Below, one piece after another: positions 33,434-40,080 of a DNA stretch of 64,000 bases (within the stretch, counting starts at the first letter, position 1; every line of letters begins with the position of its first letter). The position numbers were made by a program, and so were the translations under genes. Source of the stretch: JAOUEA01 sp038249195 (lineage in GTDB: Bacteria; Actinomycetota; UBA4738; HRBIN12); NCBI GenBank assembly GCA_038249195.1, contig JBBRWM010000009.1, forward strand, positions 1 to 64,000, given 5' to 3'. The notes below the pieces were generated by a model, which was not told the DNA's origin, searched no databases, and was given only the letters and a program-made list of their open reading frames with translations.

Positions 33434-34054
33434 CTACCTTGAGCCGGGTAGCCCCGACGCGATGAGCCGACCGAGGCTCCGGAAGGCCCGTCCGCGATGG
33501 CTGATGCGATCCTTCTGCTCCGCCGAGAGCTCGGCCATCGTCTCCTCCCACCCCTCCGGGACGAAGACCGGGTCATAGCCGAACCCGCCCGTGCCGCGTC
33601 GTTTGGGGACGAGCGTACCTTCGCACGTCCCCTCGGCGTGCTGCTCCCGGCCGTCGGGGAAGGCCACGGCCGCCACGCAGCGGTAGCGCGCCGTGCGCCC
33701 GCTGCCGGGGATGCCGCGGAGCGCCTGCATCAGCCGCTCGAGGTTCTCCTCGTCGGTGGCGTGCTCTCCGGCGTACCGCGCGCTCCTGGGGCCGGGTTTG
33801 CCGCCCAAGGCGTCCACCTCGATGCCCGAGTCGTCGGCGATGGCCGGGATGCCGACCGCTACCGCCACCGCGCGCGCCTTCAGCAGGGCGTTCTCCAGAT
33901 AGGTCTCCCCCGTCTCCTCGACGTCGGGGAAGGCAGCCAAATCGTCGGTCTGCACGCTCACCCACACCGTGGGCCAGTCGGCGCAGATGCGGCCGAGCTC
34001 GCGGAGCTTGTGGACGTTGTGCGAGGCGATCGCGGTGCGTTCGGGGAACGCCAC
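33434..34054 (-). CDS. rdgB: dITP/XTP pyrophosphatase (RdgB/HAM1)
   Basis: A 206-residue house-cleaning nucleotide pyrophosphatase that hydrolyses non-canonical purine triphosphates to monophosphates. ASHNVHKLRE (residue 10) is the substrate loop (usually S-x-N-x-x-K), ETGETYLENALLKARA binds metal, IADDSGIEVDALGG holds the active-site Asp, and GFGYDPVFVPEG and ISHRGRAFRSL close the site. GTG 34054 lies 4 bp after the rph stop. The order rph-rdgB matches mycobacteria. Confidence 0.95.
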   Translation of the reverse strand: MAFPERTAIASHNVHKLRELGRICADWPTVWVSVQTDDLAAFPDVEETGETYLENALLKARAVAVAVGIPAIADDSGIEVDALGGKPGPRSARYAGEHATDEENLERLMQALRGIPGSGRTARYRCVAAVAFPDGREQHAEGTCEGTLVPKRRGTGGFGYDPVFVPEGWEETMAELSAEQKDRISHRGRAFRSLGRLIASGLPGSR

Positions 34055-34057
34055 GGG

Positions 34058-34780
34058 CTAGCCGTCGCCCAGGGCCCGGTGCTGCATGGCCGTGAGATCC
34101 GCGACGCCGGCCGCGCCCAGTTCGAGCAGGGCGTCGAGCTGCGTGCGGCCGAAGTGGAGGCCCTCCGCCGTGCCCTGGACCTCCACGAACGTGCCCACCC
34201 CGGTCATGACCACGTTGAAGTCCACGTCGGCGCCGGCGTCTTCCTCGTAACACAGGTCCAGGCGCGCCTCCCCGTCGACGATGCCGACGCTCACCGCGGC
34301 CACGCTGTCGGTGAGGAGGTCGCCCGGGACCTTGCCGTCGCGCTCGAGGCCGCGCAGGGCCAGGGCGAGCGCGATGTAGCCGCCCGTGATCGAGGCGGTG
34401 CGCGTCCCGGCGTCCGCCTGCAGCACGTCGCAGTCGACGGTGATGGTGCGCTCGCCCAGGCGCGAAAGGTCGGTGATGCTGCGGAGCGAGCGCCCGATCA
34501 GGCGTTGGATCTCCTGGGTGCGGCCCCCCGGGCGGCCGCGGTTCACCTCGCGGGAGGACCGCTCGTTCGTGCTGGCGGGGAGCATGGAGTACTCGCCAGT
34601 CACCCACCCCTTGCCGGTGCCCTTCAGCCAGCGCGGGGCGTCCTCGGACACCGACGCCGCCACGAGGACGCGCGTGCGCCCCATCGAGAACAAGACGGAT
34701 CCGGCCGCCCACTCCTGGAACCCCAGCTCCCACGCGACGGGCCTGAGCTCCTCGGGCGCTCGGCCGTCGGGACGCGTCAC
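34058..34780 (-). CDS. rph: Ribonuclease PH
   Basis: A 240-residue phosphorolytic 3'-5' exonuclease that trims tRNA 3' ends. It opens TRPDGRAPEELRPV, with the RNA-binding VTGEYSMLPASTNERSSREV and the phosphate site GGRTQEIQRLIGRSLR, and ends with GLHFGRTQLDALLELG. The start is GTG 34780, overlapping the upstream MBL gene stop as GTGA. Length is normal. It belongs to the murI-MBL-rph-rdgB string. Confidence 0.97.
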   Translation of the reverse strand: MTRPDGRAPEELRPVAWELGFQEWAAGSVLFSMGRTRVLVAASVSEDAPRWLKGTGKGWVTGEYSMLPASTNERSSREVNRGRPGGRTQEIQRLIGRSLRSITDLSRLGERTITVDCDVLQADAGTRTASITGGYIALALALRGLERDGKVPGDLLTDSVAAVSVGIVDGEARLDLCYEEDAGADVDFNVVMTGVGTFVEVQGTAEGLHFGRTQLDALLELGAAGVADLTAMQHRALGDG

Positions 34781-35529
34781 GGTCGGACCTCGAGCATCAT
34801 GTCGTGGGTGGCGACGTCCACCGGGCCCGCGAACGTCTCGGCGGCCTCGGCGATCGAGCGCGCGGGGTCGAGCCCCGGAAGCAGGTGGGTGAGCACGAGG
34901 CGCGCGACGCCGGCCTTGGTGGCCACGTCGCCCGCCTGCGCCGCGCTCAGGTGGAACGGGTAGAGCACGCTGTCGTTCTGATAGGTGGCCTCCGCGAGCA
35001 GGATGCCGGCGTCGCGCGACATCTCGACCACCTCGTCGCAGGGGCCGGTGTCGCCCGTGTAGGCGAGCACGGCGCCGCCGGCCTCCACCCTGAATCCCAC
35101 CGCGTTCACCCCGATGTGGGCCATCTCGAACACCGAGAACGTGAGTGAGCCGACAGTGAACGAGTCGCCGCCCACCACGGTTCGGAAGTCGTAGGCCTCC
35201 CCCATCACGTCGCGCCCGCCCTCGGTCACCAGGAGGCTCGCCAGCTCCGTGAACCCCTCGGGCGAGTAGAACGGAAGACCCGGCTCCCCCATGTGGCCGT
35301 AGTGCCGCGCGTAGAACGCGGGGATCACGTCCACGAAATGGTCCGGGTGGCCGTGCGTGACCACGATCGCGTCGAGGTCGCCCACACCGACGTGCTGTTG
35401 GAGGTTCGCGAACGTCCCGGTGCCGGCATCCATCCACACGTGCGTGCCTTCGTGACGAAGGAGGTAGCCGCAGTTGGCCCCTCCCGCCGGCGGCCACGTG
35501 CCCGCCGCGCCCAGGACGATCAACTCCAC
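34777..35529 (-). CDS. Metallo-beta-lactamase fold hydrolase (Rv1339 positional orthologue)
   Basis: A 250-residue MBL-fold protein. It begins with LIVLGAAGTWPPAGGANCGY and has the metal motif THGHPDHFVD (THxHxDH type), then AYTGDTGPCDEVVEM and LTHLLPG with later conserved Asp and His. It resembles RNase Z/AtsA-like phosphodiesterases. Its place between murI and rph is that of mycobacterial Rv1339, reported as an atypical cyclic-nucleotide phosphodiesterase. The same activity is an inference here. GTG 35529 overlaps murI by 10 bp; the stop overlaps rph by 4 bp. Confidence 0.85.
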   Translation of the reverse strand: MELIVLGAAGTWPPAGGANCGYLLRHEGTHVWMDAGTGTFANLQQHVGVGDLDAIVVTHGHPDHFVDVIPAFYARHYGHMGEPGLPFYSPEGFTELASLLVTEGGRDVMGEAYDFRTVVGGDSFTVGSLTFSVFEMAHIGVNAVGFRVEAGGAVLAYTGDTGPCDEVVEMSRDAGILLAEATYQNDSVLYPFHLSAAQAGDVATKAGVARLVLTHLLPGLDPARSIAEAAETFAGPVDVATHDMMLEVRP

Positions 35530-36347
35530 GAGCCACCGCCCGCCGGTTGCGCCCGGGCGGCGCGGACCTCGCCGAGCTCGGGCCCCAGGAAGACCTCCGC
35601 CACCCGTTGGAACCGAGCCGGGTCGCCGGTGACGAGGAACTCGTGGCGGGGATGGCCGGGAGTCGCGCGTTCCAGGTCTTCGCGAACGAGCGTCGCGTAC
35701 ACGTCCTTGGCGGTCTCCTCGGCGGAGGAGACCAGGACGACGTCGGGTCCGAGCTCGAGCTGCAGCATCCCCGACAGGAGCGGGTAGTGGGTGCACCCGA
35801 GGATGAGCGTATCGATGCCTTCAGCCACTAGCGGCCCAAGATACCCGCGCGCGGCCCCCCGCAACCCGCTCGAGGTGGTGTCCCCGCGTTCCACGTGCTC
35901 CACGAACACCGGAGCGGCCCTCGCGTGAAGTGCGATCCCGGGCGCCGCCGCGGCCATGGAACGCTCGTAGGCACCGGACGCGACGGTGGCCTGCGTCCCG
36001 ATCATCCCCACGACGCGGTTGCGCGTGGCACGTGCGGCGGCGCGCGTTCCCGGGTCCACCACACCCACGACGGGGATGCCCGCTTGCTCCGCGATCTCCT
36101 CGATGGCGCTCACCTCCACCGAGTTGCAGGCCACGACGAGCATCTTGACGTCGCGCGAGACCAGGTAGCCCGCGATCTGCATGCCGAAGCGTCGGATCTC
36201 CTCCACCGAGCGCGGGCCGTACGGCGAGCGCGCCGTGTCTCCGACGTAGACCTGGGGCTCGTGCGGCAGCAGGTCCATGATGCCGCGCGCCACCGTGAGG
36301 CCGCCCACACCCGAGTCGAACACGCCGATCGGCCGATCGTCAGGCAC
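35520..36347 (-). CDS. murI: Glutamate racemase
   Basis: A 275-residue MurI, which makes D-glutamate for peptidoglycan. FDSGVGGLTVARGIMDLLP (residues 10-28) holds the first catalytic Asp/Ser, YVGDTARSPYGPRS follows, and the two catalytic cysteines are in VVACNSVEVS and LGCTHYPLLSGM. It starts 3 bp after the cysM stop. The C-terminus carries a 10-residue Gly/Ala tail overlapping the MBL gene. Length is normal. Confidence 0.97.
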   Translation of the reverse strand: MPDDRPIGVFDSGVGGLTVARGIMDLLPHEPQVYVGDTARSPYGPRSVEEIRRFGMQIAGYLVSRDVKMLVVACNSVEVSAIEEIAEQAGIPVVGVVDPGTRAAARATRNRVVGMIGTQATVASGAYERSMAAAAPGIALHARAAPVFVEHVERGDTTSSGLRGAARGYLGPLVAEGIDTLILGCTHYPLLSGMLQLELGPDVVLVSSAEETAKDVYATLVREDLERATPGHPRHEFLVTGDPARFQRVAEVFLGPELGEVRAARAQPAGGGSWS

Positions 36348-36350
36348 GCG

Positions 36351-37283
36351 CTACCACCAAAGCGATCCGGCGACGCCCTGCTCGGCGACCTCGATGTCGG
36401 ATGCCCACGCCTGCGTCGAGAGGTATTTCCATCCGCCGTCGGGCAGCAGGCACACGATGTCGCCCTCGTCGATCTCCTGGGCGATGCGCCGGGCGACGTA
36501 GACGACCGCGCCGCTCGAGATGCCCGCGAAGATCCCCTCCCGCGCCGTCAGCTCGCGGTTGGTCCGCAGCGAGTTGGAGGAATCGACCAGGAACTTCCGG
36601 TCCACCTGTCCCGGATCGAAGATGGGCGGGACGAAACCGGCGTCCAGCGAGCGCAGGCCGTAGACGAGGTCGCCGAGCTCGGGCTCCGCCGCGATCACCC
36701 GGATCTCGGGGTTGTGGGCGTGCAACGCTCGGCCGGTGCCGGTGAGCGTTCCTCCCGTGCCCATGCCGGCGACGAAATGGGTGAGCTGGGGCAGGTCACG
36801 CACGATCTCCCGCGCGGTGCCCTCCTCGTGTGCGAGCGGGTTGGCCGGATTCCCGTACTGGAACGGCATGTAGTACTTCGGGTCGGCGGCGAGCGCCCGA
36901 GCCACTTCGATCGAGCCGTTCGTGCCCTTGTCGCCGTCGCTGAACACGATGTCGGCGCCGAAGAGGCGCAGCAGCCCGATGCGCTCCTCGCTCGCGTTGT
37001 CGGGGATCACCACCGTGAGCGGGTAGCCCTTGCGCGCGCAGACCATCGCCAGCGCGATGCCGGTGTTGCCGGACGTGGGCTCCAACACGACCTTCGCGGC
37101 CGTGAGCTCCCCGGAGGCCTCCGCCATCTCGATCATCTTCTTGGCGATGCGGTCCTTGGTGGAGCCGGTGGGGTTGGTGCCTTCGAGCTTCGCCCACAGG
37201 CGCACGCCGGGGTTCGGCGACATGCGGGGCATGCCGACCAGAGGCGTGTTGCCCACCGCCTCGAGGATGTCGTCATAACGCAC
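36351..37283 (-). CDS. cysM: O-phosphoserine sulfhydrylase CysM (CysO-dependent)
   Basis: A 310-residue fold type II PLP enzyme. The PLP lysine is Lys43 in GSTKDRIAKKM; the phosphate loop is PTSGNTGIALA (69-79), and GMGTGGTLTGTG (173-184) follows. GLRSLDAGFVPP places Arg211 where mycobacterial CysM has the Arg that selects O-phosphoserine, so the substrate is probably O-phosphoserine with CysO thiocarboxylate as sulphur donor. The C-terminus ends in two Trp. It is preceded 92 bp upstream by cysO, with a 12-bp inverted repeat between them. Confidence 0.93.
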   Translation of the reverse strand: MRYDDILEAVGNTPLVGMPRMSPNPGVRLWAKLEGTNPTGSTKDRIAKKMIEMAEASGELTAAKVVLEPTSGNTGIALAMVCARKGYPLTVVIPDNASEERIGLLRLFGADIVFSDGDKGTNGSIEVARALAADPKYYMPFQYGNPANPLAHEEGTAREIVRDLPQLTHFVAGMGTGGTLTGTGRALHAHNPEIRVIAAEPELGDLVYGLRSLDAGFVPPIFDPGQVDRKFLVDSSNSLRTNRELTAREGIFAGISSGAVVYVARRIAQEIDEGDIVCLLPDGGWKYLSTQAWASDIEVAEQGVAGSLWW

Positions 37284-37319
37284 GGCTGGTAATTGTCCCA
37301 GCCGAGGACGTCGCTACGC

Positions 37320-37376
37320 GGCCGGGAGCCGACGCGAAGAGCGCAAGACGGATCGGCCGGCGCTCGGCTCCCGGCC
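37320..37376 (-). promoter_or_regulatory. Long intercistronic hairpin between cysO and cysM
   Basis: GGCCGGGAGCCG (37320-37331) is exactly complementary to CGGCTCCCGGCC (37365-37376), giving a perfect 12-bp GC-rich stem with a 33-nt loop. It begins within the cysO stop codon. There is no T-tract, so it is more likely an attenuator, RNA-stability element or processing site than a simple terminator. Confidence 0.7.
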
Positions 37377-37651
37377 TAACCGCCGGCGACCGCCGGCAGG
37401 ATGCTCACCGTGTCGCCTTCGCCCACGGGGGTCTCCAGCGATCCGAGGTAGCGCACGTCCTCGTCGTTCACGTACACGTTGATGAAGCGATGCAGCCCGC
37501 CGCCCTCGGCCAGGACGTTCTTCGTGATGCCGGGATAGTGGGTCTCGAGGTCGGCGAGCACCTCAAAGAGGGTGGCGCCGTCGGCGCCCACGCGCGCCTC
37601 GCCGGCGGCGTGCTTGCGCAGGATCGTGGGGAGCTTGACGGTGACGGCCAT
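37376..37651 (-). CDS. cysO: Sulphur carrier protein CysO (ThiS/MoaD-like)
   Basis: A 91-residue ubiquitin-like carrier ending in the essential Gly-Gly (ILPAVAGG). Its C-terminus is adenylated and thiocarboxylated by the neighbouring MoeB-like enzyme, then donates sulphide to CysM's aminoacrylate to form CysO-cysteine. VNVYVNDEDVRYL-type residues (FINVYVNDEDVRY) and VGEGDTVSIL match MoaD proteins. ATG 37651 is used; the longer frame upstream overlaps moeB. It sits between moeB (29 bp) and cysM, as expected for the Mec-CysO pathway. Confidence 0.93.
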   Translation of the reverse strand: MAVTVKLPTILRKHAAGEARVGADGATLFEVLADLETHYPGITKNVLAEGGGLHRFINVYVNDEDVRYLGSLETPVGEGDTVSILPAVAGG

Positions 37652-37680
37652 AGCTTCGGGTCTCCTGTGCTCGGTCGGGG

Positions 37681-38517
37681 CTACTCGCGTGCCGGGACGC
37701 CGCAGAACTGCTCGTAGTCGATGAGCTCGGTGATGGTGGGCTCCTTGCCGCACACCGGGCAGTCCGCGTCCCAGCGGATCTTCACTTCCTGGAACTCCAT
37801 GTTGAGGGCGTCGTAGAGCAACAAGCGCCCGATCAAGGGGTCGCCCTCGCCCGTGATGATCTTGATGGCCTCCGTGGCCTGGATGGCGCCGATCACCCCG
37901 GGCAGCACTCCGAACACACCGCCCTCGGCGCAGCTCGGTACGGTCCCGGGCGGGGGCGGCGCCGGGAACAGGCAGCGGTAGCAGGGGGCTTCTTTGCCCG
38001 GCATGAACACCGTGGCCTGTCCCTCGAACTGGTAGATGGACCCGTAGACGAGCGGCTTTCCAAGGAACTGGGCGGCGTCGTTGACGAGGTAGCGAACGGG
38101 GAAGTTGTCCGTTCCGTCGATCACGACGTCGTAGGGCTCCATGATCTGCATGACGTTGTCGGAGGACAACACCGTGTCGTGGCCGATCAGTTCGATGGTC
38201 GGGTTGAGCGCGCGCAGGTGCTCGAGGGCGGAGGCCACCTTAGGACGGTCCACGTCGGCGTCGGTGTGCAGGATCTGGCGCTGCAGGTTGGAGGTGTCGA
38301 CGACGTCGAAGTCCACGATGCCGAGGGTGCCGATGCCCGCCGCGGCGAGGTAGAGCAGGATCGGCGACCCGAGCCCGCCCGCGCCGATCACGAGCACCTT
38401 GGAATCCAGCAACCGGCGCTGGCCTGCCCCGCCGATGTTGGGCAGGATGATGTGGCGGGAGTAGCGCTGGACCTGGTCCTCGCTGAAGAGCCTCTGGGGG
38501 GCGCCGGCGCCGCTCAT
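37681..38517 (-). CDS. moeB: MoeB/ThiF family adenylyltransferase (CysO-activating)
   Basis: A 278-residue E1-like enzyme. VLVIGAGGLGSPILLYLAAA is the ATP-binding loop; DNFPVRYLVND, the zinc knuckles CYRC and CPVC, and PSCAEGGVFGVLPG with the conserved Cys follow. It adenylates the C-terminal glycine of CysO and perhaps of MoaD/ThiS proteins. It lacks the C-terminal rhodanese domain of mycobacterial MoeZ (about 390 residues), so a separate sulphur source must load the carrier. The symbol could equally be moeZ-like. The ATG overlaps the mec stop (ATGA). Confidence 0.9.
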   Translation of the reverse strand: MSGAGAPQRLFSEDQVQRYSRHIILPNIGGAGQRRLLDSKVLVIGAGGLGSPILLYLAAAGIGTLGIVDFDVVDTSNLQRQILHTDADVDRPKVASALEHLRALNPTIELIGHDTVLSSDNVMQIMEPYDVVIDGTDNFPVRYLVNDAAQFLGKPLVYGSIYQFEGQATVFMPGKEAPCYRCLFPAPPPPGTVPSCAEGGVFGVLPGVIGAIQATEAIKIITGEGDPLIGRLLLYDALNMEFQEVKIRWDADCPVCGKEPTITELIDYEQFCGVPARE

Positions 38518-38912
38518 GTCACGGTCAACTCCTCTTCGGTCACGGCGCCCTCGCGGATCCAGAACGATCGCAGGACCGGAACCTCACGATCCTGCAAGGA
38601 CAGCAGCAGATAGCGCGCCTCGGGGTAGAACGCAAGGCGTCGATCGGTCTGCGACGGGTAGGCCTCCGAGTGCGTGTGCGAGTGGTAGATCGCCCACAGC
38701 TCCCAGCCCTCGTCGTCGAGCTCGTTGAAGACGCGGAGCTGTTCCTTGCCGTCCAGCCGGTACGTGACCGGGCTCGCGTCGGCGTTCTTCATGGCGAACA
38801 CCTTCACGGGCACGCCCTCGGCGGCCGCGATCACGCCACAGCATTCGTTCGGGAATTCGCGGAGCCCCTGCTCCTCGATCTCCTTGAGATAGACGCCGTC
38901 CAACTCGCTCAA
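38514..38912 (-). CDS. mec: Mec-like JAMM zinc peptidase (CysO-cysteine hydrolase)
   Basis: A 132-residue JAB1/MPN-type metalloprotease that releases cysteine from CysO-cysteine. The JAMM motif is complete: Glu23 in NECCGVI, His77 and His79 in YHSHTH, Ser87 and Asp90 in SQTD. The start is TTG 38912 with AAGGGG 5 nt before it. It is the first gene of the mec-moeB-cysO-cysM-murI block. The close overlap with moeB ties cleavage and activation of CysO together. Confidence 0.92.
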   Translation of the reverse strand: MSELDGVYLKEIEEQGLREFPNECCGVIAAAEGVPVKVFAMKNADASPVTYRLDGKEQLRVFNELDDEGWELWAIYHSHTHSEAYPSQTDRRLAFYPEARYLLLSLQDREVPVLRSFWIREGAVTEEELTVT

Positions 38913-38980
38913 CGGGACCCCTTGTGCTCGGCAGACTCGGCCACGCCTGTTGCAGGTGCAAATGCTATCAGCAGGGTCGG

Positions 38981-40030
38981 TTATTCCAAGAGCCGGCCGA
39001 GGACCCGCATCCGTCCCGCCGGACCCGCCTCAACCACGCCGATCACAGCGACGGGGACGTCGCGCTCCCGCAGGGCGGACTCGAGCGCCTCGGGATCCTC
39101 GGTGCAGATCAGCATGCCGCCGCTGGTCTGAGCGTCGGCCAGCAGGAGGCGCTCGGGCATCGCGAGGTCGCCCCATCGCGTCGCGGCATCGACGAAGTCG
39201 AGGTTGCGCCGCGTTCCCCCCGGCACCACGCCCGCGCGGGCGAGGTCGAGGACCTCGGGGATCAAGGGCACCTGCGCCGCGTCCACCCGAGCCGAACAAC
39301 CCGAGGCGAGGAGCAGCTTGTGGAGATGGCCCAACAGGCCGAAGCCGGTGATGTCGGTGGCGGCGTTCGCGCCCGCGATCACCATGGCCTGGGCCGCCGC
39401 GGCGTTCGTGGTGGTCATGAGCTCGACCGCCACGGCTAGGTGCTCGGGGGAGGCGACGCCGCGTTTCACCGCGGTGGAGATCATGCCGAGGCCCAGGGGC
39501 TTGGTGAGGTAGAGGCTGTCGCCCGCACGCGCGGCGGCGTTCGTCATCATGCGATCGGGATCGACGAAGCCCAGGACGACCATCCCGTACTTGGGCTCGG
39601 GGTCGGTGATGGAATGCCCGCCCAGGACGGCGACCCCCGCCGCGGCGGCGGCGTCGATCCCCCCCTGAAGCACGCGGCCCAGCATCTCCATCGGCAGATC
39701 GTCCGCGGGCCAGTTCGCGATGTTCAGGCCCAGGAACGGCGTGCCCCCCATGGCGTAGACGTCCGACATCGCGTTGGTGGCCGCGATCCGGCCCCAGTCG
39801 TAGGGGTCGTCGACGATGGGGGTGAAGTAGTCGAGCGTGGCCACCAAGGCCCGCCCGTCGCCGAGGCGCCACACGGCGGCGTCGTCGCCGGTGTCGGCGG
39901 AGACCAGCACGTCGGTGGGTACCTCCGGCAAAAACAGACCGGACAGCACGCCGGCCAGATCGTCGGGCCCGAGCTTGCAGCCGCACCCCGCGCCGTGGCT
40001 GAAGCTCGTGAGGCGCACGTCGTCGGCCAT
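38981..40030 (-). CDS. selD: Selenide, water dikinase SelD
   Basis: A 349-residue enzyme that makes selenophosphate from selenide and ATP. The active-site loop GAGCGCKLG holds Cys16 and Lys19, so the catalytic residue is cysteine and not selenocysteine. ADTGDDAAVWRL, MSDVYAMGGTPFLGLNIANW, LGGHSITDPEPKYGMVVLG and ITGFGLLGHLHKLL are the AIRS-fold blocks. TATCCT lies 6 nt before the ATG: a leaderless start. No selA, selB, selC or selenoprotein was seen in the window, so its partner genes must be elsewhere. Confidence 0.95.
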   Translation of the reverse strand: MADDVRLTSFSHGAGCGCKLGPDDLAGVLSGLFLPEVPTDVLVSADTGDDAAVWRLGDGRALVATLDYFTPIVDDPYDWGRIAATNAMSDVYAMGGTPFLGLNIANWPADDLPMEMLGRVLQGGIDAAAAAGVAVLGGHSITDPEPKYGMVVLGFVDPDRMMTNAAARAGDSLYLTKPLGLGMISTAVKRGVASPEHLAVAVELMTTTNAAAAQAMVIAGANAATDITGFGLLGHLHKLLLASGCSARVDAAQVPLIPEVLDLARAGVVPGGTRRNLDFVDAATRWGDLAMPERLLLADAQTSGGMLICTEDPEALESALRERDVPVAVIGVVEAGPAGRMRVLGRLLE

Positions 40031-40036
40031 CACCCG

Positions 40037-40042
40037 AGGATA
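40037..40042 (-). promoter_or_regulatory. -10 box (TATCCT) for leaderless selD
   Basis: TATCCT on the minus strand lies 6 nt before the selD ATG with no ribosome site. The divergent gene at 40081 starts 38 bp away, so the two promoters share this space. Confidence 0.5.
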
Positions 40043-40080
40043 CGGGCACGCGGGCACGAGGCATGGGCATACTCGCTCCG

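Noticed and set aside
38981..40030. Selenocysteine (in-frame TGA) in SelD
   Set aside because: The active-site codon is TGC, giving Cys16; the reading frame has no internal TGA.
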